Positions 33,718-42,755 of a stretch of 46,997 nucleotides of DNA are shown here, one piece after another. The DNA lies in the NCBI GenBank assembly GCA_946479615.1, contig CAMLGR010000016.1:1-46997 (forward strand), given 5' to 3'. This stretch comes from an uncultured Bacteroidota bacterium. Its GTDB lineage: Bacteria; Bacteroidota; Bacteroidia; Chitinophagales; Chitinophagaceae. Position numbers and translations under genes: made by a program. Each line of letters opens with the position of its first letter. Position 1 is the stretch's first letter. The notes beneath the pieces were generated by a model. That model had not been told where the DNA came from. It made no database searches and worked only from the letters and a program-made list of their open reading frames with translations.

Positions 33718-34152
33718 ATGGCACTGATGAATGCTGAATTAACGAATCCTGATTACGGGTTTACTGTTATTGACGAAAAGAATCATAGCATTTTTATCGA
33801 TATCCCTGCCGAGCAGGGTGGCAATGGCGGTGGTATGCGCCCCATGCAAACCGTGCTGGCTGCTCTTTGTGGTTGCAGCGGCGTGGATATTGTCGGTATT
33901 CTTAAGAAACAACGACAGGCCTATACAAGTCTTAAGATATATGTGGATGGAGAAAGAGAGCAGGGCAAAGAACCTTCGCTATGGCAGCATGTACGTGTAC
34001 GTTTTGAATTGGGTGGAACGGTTGATCCTGCGAAAGCATTCCGGGCTGCTGAGTTATCCATTACCAAATATTGTTCTGTGGCCGAGACCCTGCGCAGGGC
34101 CGGGGCTACTATTACCTTCACTGTATTTGTGAACGGTAAAGAAGTAAAATAA
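33718..34152 (+). CDS. OsmC family protein
   Basis: A 144-residue cytoplasmic protein of the OsmC/Ohr family. The two redox cysteines of the family are seen: C51/C53 in AALCGCSGVD and C119 in SITKYCSVAET. OsmC proteins reduce organic peroxides with thiol partners; this shorter form resembles YhfA-type OsmC proteins, whose substrate is less clear. The gene is followed by metZ with a 27-nt gap and probably shares its transcript. There is a likely promoter box directly upstream. Confidence 0.88.
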   Translation: MALMNAELTNPDYGFTVIDEKNHSIFIDIPAEQGGNGGGMRPMQTVLAALCGCSGVDIVGILKKQRQAYTSLKIYVDGEREQGKEPSLWQHVRVRFELGGTVDPAKAFRAAELSITKYCSVAETLRRAGATITFTVFVNGKEVK

Positions 34153-34179
34153 TTTCCAGGCTAATAAAGAAGTTAATCA

Positions 34180-35352
34180 ATGTCACAACGTCCAGAAACA
34201 AAAGCGATCCGTATCCAGACAAAGAAGACAGGCGAAAAGGAACATTCCACCCCGCTTTTTTTGACCAGCAGTTTCACTTATAACTCTGCCGAAGAAATGG
34301 CGGCTGCATTTGCAGACGATTCGCTGGATGTAAATATCTATTCCCGTTTTTCCAATCCAACTGTTGACGAGTTTATCGAGAAGATGGCCGCATTGGAAGG
34401 AGCGGAGGATGGCGTGGCTACCGGCACCGGTATGGCCGCTATCTTTTCTACGTTCATGACATTCTTGAGCAAAGGCGATCATATTATTTCTGCTTCTGCC
34501 ATTTTTGGCTCTACGCATACGATGCTCACCAAATACCTTCCGAAATGGGGTATCGAATCTTCTTATTTCGATATGAATAAGCCGGACACGCTTGAAGCAT
34601 TGGTAAAGCCCAATACAAAAATGCTGTTCCTGGAAACACCTTCCAATCCGGGTCTCGATATCATCGACCTGGAACTGGTGGCGGCTGTTTGTAAAAAGCA
34701 TAAGATCTTATTTGTAGTCGATAATTGTTTTGCTACACCGGCTGTTCAGCAACCGATCCGTTTTGGCGCCGACCTGGTAGTACATTCGGCTACCAAATTC
34801 ATCGACGGGCAGGGCAGGGTATTGGGTGGTGTGATCGTCGGCAATAAAGAACTGGTGAACCAGCTTTATCTTTTTATACGGAACACGGGTCCATCCATGA
34901 GCCCTTTTAATGCATGGGTACTGACCAAGAGCCTGGAGACATTGTATTTACGTATGGAGAAACATGCTTCGAATGCATTGCATATTGCCAATACATTGCT
35001 TACCCATCCAAAAGTAAGCAGTGTGAAATATCCTTTTCTTTCCAACCATCCCCGTTACGAGGTGGCCAAAAAGCAAATGAGCAATGGCGGCGGGGTATTG
35101 ACATTCGAGATCAAAGGCGGGATCGATAGCGGCCGTAAGTTCATGAATGCATTGCAGATGATCTCTGTTACGAATAACCTGGGCGATAGCCGTACGATCG
35201 CTTCACATCCGGCCTCTACAACCCATTCCAAATTAAGTCAGCCGGAAAAAGATGCGGTAGGTATCAGTGCCGGGCTGATCCGTATTTCCGTAGGTCTTGA
35301 ACATACGGACGATATATTGGGAGATATTTTGCAGGCGCTGGATAAGAGTTAG
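34180..35352 (+). CDS. metZ: O-succinylhomoserine sulfhydrylase (MetZ-like Cys/Met metabolism PLP enzyme)
   Basis: A 390-residue PLP enzyme of the cystathionine gamma-synthase family. The PLP lysine is K206 in VVHSATKFIDGQG. SRFSNPTVDEFIEKMAALEGAE, SASAIFGSTHTM, FLETPSNPGLD and the final RISVGLEHTDDILGDI are conserved. The DGQGRVLGG after the lysine is typical of the sulfhydrylase (MetZ) branch, which makes homocysteine from O-succinyl- or O-acetylhomoserine and sulfide. It uses the sulfide produced by siroheme sulfite reductase, so it belongs functionally with the sulfur genes upstream. A related methionine gamma-lyase role is less likely but not excluded. Confidence 0.87.
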   Translation: MSQRPETKAIRIQTKKTGEKEHSTPLFLTSSFTYNSAEEMAAAFADDSLDVNIYSRFSNPTVDEFIEKMAALEGAEDGVATGTGMAAIFSTFMTFLSKGDHIISASAIFGSTHTMLTKYLPKWGIESSYFDMNKPDTLEALVKPNTKMLFLETPSNPGLDIIDLELVAAVCKKHKILFVVDNCFATPAVQQPIRFGADLVVHSATKFIDGQGRVLGGVIVGNKELVNQLYLFIRNTGPSMSPFNAWVLTKSLETLYLRMEKHASNALHIANTLLTHPKVSSVKYPFLSNHPRYEVAKKQMSNGGGVLTFEIKGGIDSGRKFMNALQMISVTNNLGDSRTIASHPASTTHSKLSQPEKDAVGISAGLIRISVGLEHTDDILGDILQALDKS

Positions 35353-35386
35353 AAATGTAAAATATAGAATGTAGAATATAAAATGT

Positions 35387-35421
35387 AAAAGTGAGCAGGT
35401 TTAAAGGTGCTCACTTTTTTT
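35387..35421 (+). terminator. Rho-independent terminator after metZ
   Basis: Stem AGTGAGCA/TGCTCACT (35390-35397 with 35408-35415) followed by seven T. Confidence 0.9.
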
Positions 35422-35451
35422 ATAACGGGATAGATTAATTTGATTCTTCCG

Positions 35452-35477
35452 CAGAGGAAAGGAGGGCCACGGAGTTA
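35452..35477 (+). repeat. 26-bp inverted repeat, left copy, flanking the PhyH gene
   Basis: The 26 bases starting CAGAGGAAAGGAGGGCC are exactly the reverse complement of 36398-36423. CCGCAGAG (35449-35456) and CTCTGCGG (35481-35488) also form a local hairpin around this copy. The two copies bracket one AT-rich gene about 900 bp apart. Confidence 0.9.
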
Positions 35478-35529
35478 AATCTCTGCGGTTTCCTGTGAAA
35501 TAGTATTACAGTGAATACATGTCCCGGGA

Positions 35530-36249
35530 TTAATTTATTTCGATGCGCTCTGCCCATTCGAGGCCGCCTGCAAGTTTCTGACTACTGAATTCTATATGTA
35601 TAACACGTCTTTTTGAGTTGTTAGTAGTTCTTCCGGAAGAATGAAGTAATAACGGTTTCATGATCATAATCCCACCCTTTGCAACGCAACAAGTTGTTTC
35701 TTCTTCAATAGCCCAATCAATAGTTTCCGGCCGATAGACACCTTTTAAATGTGACCGGGGAATAACCTTCAATGCTCCGTTTTCCGGGGTTGTTGTATCC
35801 AGATGAATACGTATGGTGAAATTTTGCTGTAATATGTTTAGAGGTGGTTGAACTGCGTACTGGCTTTGTTTAACCGTCCAGGAGCCATAACCAGGGATAT
35901 CTTTCTTTTTGTCAACTGAAATAGTAAGGTCCTGGTGATAAGCTACAAACCAATTCGATTCACCGGGTTTATCAAAATAAATAGATTTGACTACAAAATA
36001 ATTATCTCCCAATAATTGATAAATGATATTGAAGAGATTATTATTGAAAACAGATTCAAATGAATCCGGGACTTCTTTAAAAAAACGCCGTATGGCAAAC
36101 AGATCAGCAGATTTACGAAATGATGGCTTGCCCGAATCGGCTTTTTCAATTAATTCAATGAGATGATTAATTTCCACGTCAGTAAAAACATCATCTATAA
36201 TGGCAAAGCCATCATTCAAAATTTTTTCTCTGGTCGCAGAAATTGACAT
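35530..36249 (-). CDS. Phytanoyl-CoA dioxygenase (PhyH) family protein
   Basis: A 239-residue Fe(II)/2-oxoglutarate-dependent oxygenase. The iron ligands are HxD in AYHQDLTI and the distal histidine in LLLHSSGRTTNNSKRRVIHIEF, whose arginine would bind 2-oxoglutarate; IPRSHLKG is also typical. The substrate is unknown. The ORF extends upstream, but the ATG at 36249 (MSISATREKIL) fits the family. The gene is more AT-rich than its neighbours and is bracketed by a perfect inverted repeat, which suggests it is a late insertion. It is convergent with metZ. Confidence 0.85.
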   Translation of the reverse strand: MSISATREKILNDGFAIIDDVFTDVEINHLIELIEKADSGKPSFRKSADLFAIRRFFKEVPDSFESVFNNNLFNIIYQLLGDNYFVVKSIYFDKPGESNWFVAYHQDLTISVDKKKDIPGYGSWTVKQSQYAVQPPLNILQQNFTIRIHLDTTTPENGALKVIPRSHLKGVYRPETIDWAIEEETTCCVAKGGIMIMKPLLLHSSGRTTNNSKRRVIHIEFSSQKLAGGLEWAERIEIN

Positions 36250-36397
36250 ATAGCTTTTTATAAGTAAGCAGAAGGCACTATTCACTTCCTTTCTTCTCTG
36301 ATTGTTGCACTGCAGCTTTCCGGCCTTTAATAAGAGCGTTCCCAATTCTGCAATGGTATAGACCTCATTAATTTAGTACAATAGCTACGAGATGCAA

Positions 36398-36423
36398 TAA
36401 CTCCGTGGCCCTCCTTTCCTCTG
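36398..36423 (-). repeat. 26-bp inverted repeat, right copy, flanking the PhyH gene
   Basis: An exact reverse complement of 35452-35477, found upstream of the PhyH gene. The 315-nt gap 36250-36563 contains this copy and the low-complexity repeat described next; no gene is visible. Confidence 0.9.
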
Positions 36424-36470
36424 AGGTCCTCTATGGAATACATTTGGATAAGAGCTGAGGAGGGAGTGGT

Positions 36471-36566
36471 GTTGGATGTTAGGTGTTAAGTTTTAGATGT
36501 TAAGTGTTAGGTTAATACATTGTTCCATCTATCATCTAAAACCTAGAACCTAAAATCTAAAACCTA
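36471..36566. repeat. Low-complexity heptamer-like repeats with dyad symmetry
   Basis: The left half repeats GTTAGGTGTTAAGTTTTAG-like units and the right half the complement (ATCTAAAACCTAGAACC and similar), so transcripts can fold back imperfectly. It lies at the 3' end of the minus-strand RluA-family gene and may act as its terminator. Confidence 0.6.
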
Positions 36567-37295
36567 CCTTACTTTTCCTTTCTTCCTCTTCTCCAGTTGT
36601 TGCAGTGTAGCCCGCAGATCTTTTGGAACAGGTGCTTCCAGTTCGATCATTTTACCATTACCATCTTTGAAAGTGAGTTGATAGGCATGTAATCCCAGGC
36701 GTGGAAGGATCGGGCGTTCTTCCTCTTCGTTCTTTGATAATTTGAATTTCGATTTTAACGAAGATACCAGCACCGGTTTTCCATCGCCATATAACTCATC
36801 GCATACGATCGGGTGACCCAGGTCCTTCATGTGTACGCGGATCTGGTGGGTTCGTCCGGTGTGGATGCGGAATTGCAACCATGAATAAATACTAAAATCT
36901 TCCAGCACTTCATAATCGGTCAGGGCCTCTTTGCCCAGGCGGTTGATCACCATCGTGCCTTTCTTCACCGGGTGCTCGGCGATCGCCAGATCGATAGTTC
37001 CTTTGGGAACAGCAGGCGAACCAAGCACTAACCCGAGATAGATCTTTTTGGTTTGTCTTTCTTCAAACTGTCTTGATAATTCTTTATGCGCTGCTTCCTG
37101 TTTGGCAAAAATGATCAGGCCACTGGTATCTTTATCCAGGCGATGAACGGTAAAGATCTGTCCATACTTTTCCTGTAACATGATCTTTAACGAAATCTCT
37201 TTTCCTTCCCGATCGGGAATAGAAAGCAGGCCCGATGGTTTGTTGATAGCAACCAGGTCATCATTCTCAAATAGTATGGCTTCGTTAAGTTTCAT
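36564..37295 (-). CDS. RluA-family pseudouridine synthase
   Basis: A 243-residue RNA pseudouridine synthase. The catalytic aspartate lies in HRLDKDTSGLIIFAK; AINKPSGLLS, FRIHTGRTHQIRVHM and CDELYG are conserved. There is no N-terminal S4 domain, so it resembles the short RluA/RluC-like members rather than RluD. Its target nucleotide is not predictable. The ORF starts at a TTG (37310), but ATG 37295 gives the usual N-terminus. It lies 27 nt downstream of the RluB-type gene on the same strand, probably one transcript. Confidence 0.92.
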   Translation of the reverse strand: MKLNEAILFENDDLVAINKPSGLLSIPDREGKEISLKIMLQEKYGQIFTVHRLDKDTSGLIIFAKQEAAHKELSRQFEERQTKKIYLGLVLGSPAVPKGTIDLAIAEHPVKKGTMVINRLGKEALTDYEVLEDFSIYSWLQFRIHTGRTHQIRVHMKDLGHPIVCDELYGDGKPVLVSSLKSKFKLSKNEEEERPILPRLGLHAYQLTFKDGNGKMIELEAPVPKDLRATLQQLEKRKKGKVR

Positions 37296-37322
37296 TACCG
37301 GAATATTCAATAGTCAGGAGGA

Positions 37323-38264
37323 TTACTTTCCTTTTCCAAAATGTTTGAGGTCTCTTACTTCTTTTTCAGAGAGAAAACGCCATTTACCGCGTTCAACATT
37401 TTTCTTGGTAAGACCGGCAAAGATCACGCGGTCGAGATTTCTTACATCATAACCCAGGTGTTCGAAAATGCGGCGCACGATGCGGTTACGGCCGCTATGA
37501 ATTTCAACCCCAACCTGTGTCTTATCTTTCATATCTGCGTAAGCGAGTACATCTACACTGGCAGCGCCATCTTCCAGCATCACGCCTTTCAATATTTGTT
37601 CAAAATCTTTTTTCTCCAGTGGTTTATCCAGGGTAACAGCATACACTTTCTTCACTTCGTTGCTGGGATGGGTGAGCTTTTGCGCGAGTTCACCATCATT
37701 GGTAAATAATAAAACACCGGATGTGTTGCGGTCAAGACGTCCTACGGGGTATACTCTTTCGTTTGTAGCGCGACCAATAATATCCAGTACCGTTTTCCGG
37801 TTTTGCGGATCGCTGGTAGTAGTGATATAATCCTTGGGCTTATTCAATAGAATATAAACGAGGTTTTTGGCGAGGAAGATCTTTTTGCCATTGAAACGAA
37901 CCTCATCTTTGGGTGACACCTTGTGACCGGGTTCCGTCACCAATTCATTATTCACTTTTACTTTCCCGGCTTTCACGAGCTCGGCTGCTTCTCTTCTGCC
38001 GCAAACGCCTGCATGAGCCAGGAATTTATTCAGCGGCATCACGTCGGAATTTTCTTTGCGGGTAATGACAGGCTGTACCTGGGCATCGGCTTTTTTATCG
38101 CCATGCTGAATTTTCAGCCCACGGGCCTCGGCTTTCTTTTTGTCAAAATACTCCTCGCGTTCTTTTTTGAATTTTCTTTTTTCCTGCTTGAACTGCTCTT
38201 TAATGGCGGCATTACTTTTTTTCTTACTGAATTTGTCAAAAGTGCCGGTTGTTTTCTTTTTCAT
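37323..38264 (-). CDS. RsuA/RluB/RluE-family pseudouridine synthase with lysine-rich N-terminal tail
   Basis: A 313-residue protein. Residues 1-70 are very rich in lysine and glutamate (KKKSNAAIKEQFKQEKRKFKK), an extension common in Bacteroidota homologues. An S4 RNA-binding domain follows (MPLNKFLAHAGVCGRREAAELVKAG), then the RsuA-type catalytic domain with the aspartate in PVGRLDRNTSGVLLFTNDGEL and the C-terminal HSGRNRIVRRIFEHLGY. RluB modifies U2605 of 23S rRNA; that assignment is a family-level guess. The frame reaches 38351, but the upstream part contains the terminator of the next gene, so ATG 38264 is preferred. Confidence 0.9.
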   Translation of the reverse strand: MKKKTTGTFDKFSKKKSNAAIKEQFKQEKRKFKKEREEYFDKKKAEARGLKIQHGDKKADAQVQPVITRKENSDVMPLNKFLAHAGVCGRREAAELVKAGKVKVNNELVTEPGHKVSPKDEVRFNGKKIFLAKNLVYILLNKPKDYITTTSDPQNRKTVLDIIGRATNERVYPVGRLDRNTSGVLLFTNDGELAQKLTHPSNEVKKVYAVTLDKPLEKKDFEQILKGVMLEDGAASVDVLAYADMKDKTQVGVEIHSGRNRIVRRIFEHLGYDVRNLDRVIFAGLTKKNVERGKWRFLSEKEVRDLKHFGKGK

Positions 38265-38314
38265 GATAGTAGTTTGCTGTTTTACAACAGTAGTGAGCGG
38301 CGAAGATACGTAAT

Positions 38315-38346
38315 AAAAAATCCCCTCCGCCGGGGCGAAAGGGATT
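38315..38346 (-). terminator. Terminator of the Spy-like gene
   Basis: On the minus strand, AATCCC pairs with GGGATT around a GC-rich inner region, followed by a run of T. Confidence 0.75.
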
Positions 38347-38367
38347 ACCATTCACGACTATACTTAC

Positions 38368-38985
38368 TTAAGCGGGCTTTTTACCATGCCCGTGTTCTTT
38401 CTTTTCCTGTAATTTTTTCAATTGATCGGCTGTCAGGATCGATTTCAGGCTCTCCTTTTGCTGATCTTTTATCTTTTTAAACTCTTCTTTCCGCTGGTCG
38501 TCTGTCAATGACTTGTTCTCACGGATCGTTTTCATCTTTTCAGCCATATCGGTATGGCTTTGTTTCAATTTAGCCGCCTGGTCATCAGAGAGGCCCAGCC
38601 TTGTTTTCATGCGCTCTATCCTGTCTTTGCGATCCGCATCACGTTTGGCTTTGCGATCCTCCATCGATTTTTGCAGTTGTGCTTTCTGGTCAGTGGTCAG
38701 CACTCCCTGCATCTTTGTGCGATGATCATCTTTCAGCGCCTGCATCTTTGATCTCCATTCCTTTACAGAAATGTCGTCCTGTTTCTTCAGATCCTGCATT
38801 TGCCTGCGATAATCATCATTCAATGATTTAAACTTCGCTTTCTGGTCGTCAGAAAGCTTCAGGTCATGAAATCCGCCCTGGTGCCTGTCTCTTGCAACCT
38901 CTTGTTTCCTGTCCCGAACATCCTGGGCCTGAATGGTTACGGTAGCAACGGCCAATAATAAACACAGTGAAATGATCTTTTTCAT
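38368..38985 (-). CDS. Spy/LTXXQ-like periplasmic protein
   Basis: A 205-residue protein with signal peptide MKKIISLCLLLAVATVTIQA and then an almost entirely helical, highly charged body with repeated LTxxQ-like units (LSDDQKAKFK, LTTDQKAQLQ, LSDDQAAKLK, LTDDQRKEEF, LTADQLKKLQ). This pattern resembles the CpxP/Spy family of periplasmic stress proteins and chaperones; it is longer than Spy (about 160). The role is inferred. ATG 38985 starts the signal peptide; the longer reading frame adds nine unlikely residues. Confidence 0.75.
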   Translation of the reverse strand: MKKIISLCLLLAVATVTIQAQDVRDRKQEVARDRHQGGFHDLKLSDDQKAKFKSLNDDYRRQMQDLKKQDDISVKEWRSKMQALKDDHRTKMQGVLTTDQKAQLQKSMEDRKAKRDADRKDRIERMKTRLGLSDDQAAKLKQSHTDMAEKMKTIRENKSLTDDQRKEEFKKIKDQQKESLKSILTADQLKKLQEKKEHGHGKKPA

Positions 38986-39146
38986 GGCTATAAATAAATT
39001 AGAAGCCGGCAAGGCGCAAAACCTTCGCGGCGGCTTGTGAAAAAATGGATGAACAGGAGATTAGACCAGCGGTGGGCTCTGAAGTTTAAAAGAAGTAAGA
39101 AATATTTCGTAGATGATTGCCGGCAGGGCAGTTTTGCAGCGGACTG

Positions 39147-40196
39147 TTAATGTGCTTCTTTATTGGCCAGCTGTCCGCAGGCTGCGTCGATATCCTTGCC
39201 CCTGCTCCGGCGGAGACGTGCATTCACCCGGTTCTTTTCGAGGTAGCTCATAAAAGCTTCTGTTTTTTCTTCGGATGGTTTGGTGAAGCGGGCGAAATCG
39301 ATGGGATTATATTCAATGATATTGACAAGATCGGCCGGCACCTGGCGATAGATCTTTACCAGTTCATCGGCATCTTTCTGGCTATCATTAAAATTATTGA
39401 AGAGTATATATTCGAATGTGATCTTGGTCTTGGTCCGGGAATAGAAATAATTCAATGCCTCGATCAGCGACTGGATATTATTGGTGTCATTGATCGGCAT
39501 GATCTCATGTCGCTTCAGATCATTCGCTGCATGCAGTGATAAAGCCAGTTTGAATTTAACCTTATCATCTCCCAGTTGCCTGATCTGTTTGGCTACACCT
39601 GCGGTTGATACGGTGATCCGTTTGGGGCTCATACCCAGACCGTCTGCGGAAGAGATACGATCGATCGCCTTCAATACATTTTTATAATTCAGTAAGGGTT
39701 CTCCCATTCCCATGAAAACGATATTGGTCAGCTTTTTTCCATGATCCTTTTCACTTTGCTGGTTGATCAGTACCACTTCGTCATAGATCTCATCAAAATC
39801 AAGATTGCGTTTGCGATCGATATAACCGGTGGCACAGAATTTACAACTCAATGAACAACCGATCTGGGAAGACACACAGGCAGTCACGCGTGTTTCGGTA
39901 GGGATCAATACACCTTCCACCATGTGACCGTCATGCGTTTTGAAACGCGATTTGATGGTGCCATCTTCCGAATGCTGGGTCGTATCGACAGTGAGAGCGG
40001 GCAGCGTAAAATCTTCCTTTAATTTATTGCGTAATTCTTTACTCAGGTTGGTCATGCCATCGATGCTCTGGGCTGGTTTCAGCCAGAGCCATTCATATAC
40101 CTGTCTGGCGCGGAATTTTTTTTCGCCGATCGATTCGATGTATTCCTCGATATCTGGAAGGTTGAGTGTCCGTATATTACGCTGTTTTGTTTTCAT
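39147..40196 (-). CDS. rlmN: 23S rRNA (adenine-2503-C2) methyltransferase RlmN
   Basis: A 349-residue radical SAM enzyme that methylates A2503 of 23S rRNA (and A37 of some tRNAs). The [4Fe-4S] cysteines are C114-x3-C118-x2-C121 (CSLSCKFC). FMGMGEPLLNYKNV, ITVSTAGV and LALSLHAANDLKRHEIMPIN are signature segments. The catalytic cysteine near the C-terminus is in DAACGQL. Length and start are normal. It is divergent from the thiolase gene with a 71-nt gap. Confidence 0.96.
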   Translation of the reverse strand: MKTKQRNIRTLNLPDIEEYIESIGEKKFRARQVYEWLWLKPAQSIDGMTNLSKELRNKLKEDFTLPALTVDTTQHSEDGTIKSRFKTHDGHMVEGVLIPTETRVTACVSSQIGCSLSCKFCATGYIDRKRNLDFDEIYDEVVLINQQSEKDHGKKLTNIVFMGMGEPLLNYKNVLKAIDRISSADGLGMSPKRITVSTAGVAKQIRQLGDDKVKFKLALSLHAANDLKRHEIMPINDTNNIQSLIEALNYFYSRTKTKITFEYILFNNFNDSQKDADELVKIYRQVPADLVNIIEYNPIDFARFTKPSEEKTEAFMSYLEKNRVNARLRRSRGKDIDAACGQLANKEAH

Positions 40197-40267
40197 CCGG
40201 CAGCAAAGATACCACGGATTTATCGATTCATGGATTTGACTGATATTTGCTGACCCAAATCAGATAT

Positions 40268-41464
40268 ATGAAACCTGTGTATATAATTGATGTTCTGCGT
40301 ACGCCTGTCGGAAAATATGGAGGTGCTTTAAGTGCGGTTCGACCCGATGATCTGCTGGCATTGGCGATAAAAGCATTGCTGCAACGGAATCCTTCTATCG
40401 ATATCAATGCAATTGAAGATGTGATTGCAGGAGCCGCCAACCAGGCAGGAGAAGATAACCGTAATGTCGCAAGAATGGCGGCGTTGCTGGCCGGCTTACC
40501 GGTGACAGTAGCAGGTAATACCGTGAATCGCTTATGTGCTTCCGGTTTACAAGCGATCATGGATGCGGCGCGGCAGATCAAATGCGGTGATGCGGAACTG
40601 GTGATTGCAGGCGGAACAGAAAGCATGACAAGAGCGCCTTTTGTTATGCCCAAATCAACAGCCCCGTTTCAACGTACACCCGAGATATATGATACAACAC
40701 TTGGCTGGCGCTTTACCAATAAAAAATTAGCTGAACTATATTATCCCTACAGCATGGGAGAAACAGCAGAGAATGTGGCGAGGCAATGGAATATCTCCAG
40801 ACTGGAACAAGATACGTTTGCTTTATCATCACAACAAAAATATTTCGAAGCTGCCCGGGCAGAAAAATGGAAAGATGAAATCGTTCCGGTAGTAATTACA
40901 GGTGCCAAAGGAGAGCAAACAATGGTGGAAACAGATGAAGCGCCCCGGCAGACTTCATTGGATAAATTAGCCAGCCTGAAACCGGCATTTATCAAAGACG
41001 GAACGGTTACGGCCGGTAATTCATCAGGCATCAACGATGGAGCAGCCGCTATGTTACTCGCCAGTGAAGAAGCGGTCAGTAAATATGGTTTAACTCCCAT
41101 AGCCAGGATCTTGTCGATGGCTGTTGCAGGTGTCGATCCTTCTATCATGGGCATTGGTCCTGTACCGGCCACTCAAAAAGCATTGCAAAGGGCCGGTCTT
41201 GCTATAAAAGATATTGGCCTGGTAGAATTGAATGAGGCATTTGCAGCGCAATCCATTGCCTGTATACGCGATCTCGGGCTTGACAGCAGCAAGGTGAATG
41301 TAAACGGCGGCGCTATTGCGATTGGCCACCCGCTTGGTTGTAGTGGTGTCCGCATTTCCGCAACATTATTACAGGAGATGAAAAGAAGCAAAACCAGATA
41401 CGGGCTCGCTACGATGTGCGTGGGAGTAGGGCAGGGCGCGGCGGTGGTGTATGAAAGGTGTTAG
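40268..41464 (+). CDS. Acetyl-CoA acyltransferase, 3-oxoadipyl-CoA thiolase-like (PcaF/PaaJ)
   Basis: A 398-residue thiolase. The nucleophile cysteine is in [12 protein letters not shown], and the second-half active site is in [17 protein letters not shown] and [10 protein letters not shown]. The segment [31 protein letters not shown] resembles the beta-ketoadipyl-CoA thiolase branch more than the fatty-acid FadA branch. It would cleave a 3-oxoacyl-CoA to acetyl-CoA plus a shortened acyl-CoA. No other aromatic-degradation genes are nearby, so the pathway is open. ATG 40268 is chosen because the extra seven residues upstream are not conserved. Confidence 0.88.
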   Translation: MKPVYIIDVLRTPVGKYGGALSAVRPDDLLALAIKALLQRNPSIDINAIEDVIAGAANQAGEDNRNVARMAALLAGLPVTVAGNTVNRLCASGLQAIMDAARQIKCGDAELVIAGGTESMTRAPFVMPKSTAPFQRTPEIYDTTLGWRFTNKKLAELYYPYSMGETAENVARQWNISRLEQDTFALSSQQKYFEAARAEKWKDEIVPVVITGAKGEQTMVETDEAPRQTSLDKLASLKPAFIKDGTVTAGNSSGINDGAAAMLLASEEAVSKYGLTPIARILSMAVAGVDPSIMGIGPVPATQKALQRAGLAIKDIGLVELNEAFAAQSIACIRDLGLDSSKVNVNGGAIAIGHPLGCSGVRISATLLQEMKRSKTRYGLATMCVGVGQGAAVVYERC

Positions 41465-41492
41465 GCGAAAAGTCGGGCTTTTAAAAGTAGAT

Positions 41493-42614
41493 TTAACTAT
41501 TTGATCGAAGGGTGCCTTCTAACGCCGAAATTAAATCAGTGTTTATATATAGTTGATACTTTCCAACTTTTTTGTGAGTAAGAAAAGATTTAACTGTTAA
41601 TTCCTTCAAATATCTAGTTGCTGTAGTATAATGAACGCCTAATAAATTTCCTAACTTTAGTGGAGTTATAATTGGCATTGAAAATAATATTTCTACAAGA
41701 TCGGAACTATAAACGGCCTTACACTCATTTTTTATCTTGTCTTTGGTCATGTAATATTTAGCCATCACCTGAAATAACTTTTCTTTAGTTTCTAGCGCTT
41801 GAAGAGCAAAAGCACTTAGCATATATTCAAGATAAGGTAACCATTGTTTTTTGGTTGTGACATTTTGTAATAGTTTGTAGTACTGGGCGCGGTTTTTATT
41901 AATATATCCGCTAATAAAAAGTATTGGGTATTGCAACAATCCAGTGTGAATTAAATATAACACCATCAGTATTCTTCCAGTTCTCCCATTTCCATCATTA
42001 AATGGATGAATTGCTTCAAATTGATAATGTGAAATAGCGCATTTTATTAGAGGATCACAGCAATCTACATTGTCATAATGGTAATCGTTCGAATGAATAT
42101 ATTTTTCCCAATCTGAAATTAATCGCTCTATTTCTGTTGAATTAGGTGGGGTATATATTAGCTTTTTTGTTTCAGAATTTTCAATATGATTCTGAAATTT
42201 CCGATAACCATAACTTCTATCTCCTAACAATATTTTATGGATTTCTTTAATTAGCCTACTCGATAACGATATTTGTTCCATTTTTTCGTACCCAAAAATG
42301 ACAGCCTCTTTGTATCTAATAACTTCCTTATTTTCACTTTTTTGCTCGGTTTCTGGAAATAATTGCTGCTGCAAAACCTTTTCAATAGTTGTATTTATAT
42401 TTTCTATTTCAGAAGATGCAACTGCTTCTTTGAGGATGGCTGGACTTAACAATAACATAGGATTCGGAAGAGCTTTGGAATATCCTTTTAATTCAGCAAG
42501 CTGAATTCTAGCTTTTAATAACCACCCCTTAATATTATCATCTAAATCAATATTAGGGGGTAATCCCGGCAGGTCATAAGGACATGATGCATCAAATGAT
42601 ATATGTTTCTTCAT
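41493..42614 (-). CDS. Class II Fic family protein (AMP-transferase fold) with C-terminal winged helix
   Basis: A 373-residue protein. The Fic motif is HPFNDGNGRTGR at 203-214. The autoinhibitory helix motif (S/T)xxxE(G/N) is present at S67-N72 (SSEIEN), which places it in class II with an N-terminal inhibitor. The last about 70 residues (TPLKLGNLLGVHYTTATRYLKELTVK) look like a winged helix-turn-helix, so it may bind DNA. Fic enzymes add AMP (or remove it) on target hydroxyls; the target is unknown. The gene is strikingly AT-rich compared with its neighbours, a sign of transfer. An 18-bp palindrome lies 20 nt upstream of the start. Confidence 0.9.
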   Translation of the reverse strand: MKKHISFDASCPYDLPGLPPNIDLDDNIKGWLLKARIQLAELKGYSKALPNPMLLLSPAILKEAVASSEIENINTTIEKVLQQQLFPETEQKSENKEVIRYKEAVIFGYEKMEQISLSSRLIKEIHKILLGDRSYGYRKFQNHIENSETKKLIYTPPNSTEIERLISDWEKYIHSNDYHYDNVDCCDPLIKCAISHYQFEAIHPFNDGNGRTGRILMVLYLIHTGLLQYPILFISGYINKNRAQYYKLLQNVTTKKQWLPYLEYMLSAFALQALETKEKLFQVMAKYYMTKDKIKNECKAVYSSDLVEILFSMPIITPLKLGNLLGVHYTTATRYLKELTVKSFLTHKKVGKYQLYINTDLISALEGTLRSNS

Positions 42615-42633
42615 ATGTTATAAAATTTATTAT

Positions 42634-42651
42634 TTTACGATATATCGTAAA
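42634..42651. promoter_or_regulatory. Perfect 18-bp palindrome upstream of the Fic gene
   Basis: TTTACGATATATCGTAAA is a perfect dyad located 20 nt upstream of the Fic start codon, in promoter position. It is a likely operator, possibly bound by the winged-helix domain of the Fic protein itself. Confidence 0.65.
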
Positions 42652-42755
42652 TGTACATATATTTGTGATATACACCAAAGATGCGGCCTTTGCTGCTGAC
42701 AGCCATTTTATGTAACCTGGAATTGAAAATTTCACCATCTAGAACTTAAAACCAC

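Noticed and set aside
36471..36566. Telomere-like repeat, because of TTAGG-like units
   Set aside because: The units are irregular, form a dyad and lie inside a chromosome at a gene's 3' end; this is an ordinary low-complexity intergenic repeat.
37923..38480. 185-codon plus-strand ORF across the RluB-type gene and the Spy-like gene
   Set aside because: It runs antisense to two well-supported genes and through their terminator; the lysine-rich stretch read backwards gives phenylalanine- and leucine-rich nonsense.
39117..39539. 140-codon plus-strand ORF over the end of rlmN
   Set aside because: Antisense to conserved RlmN sequence, with no domain.
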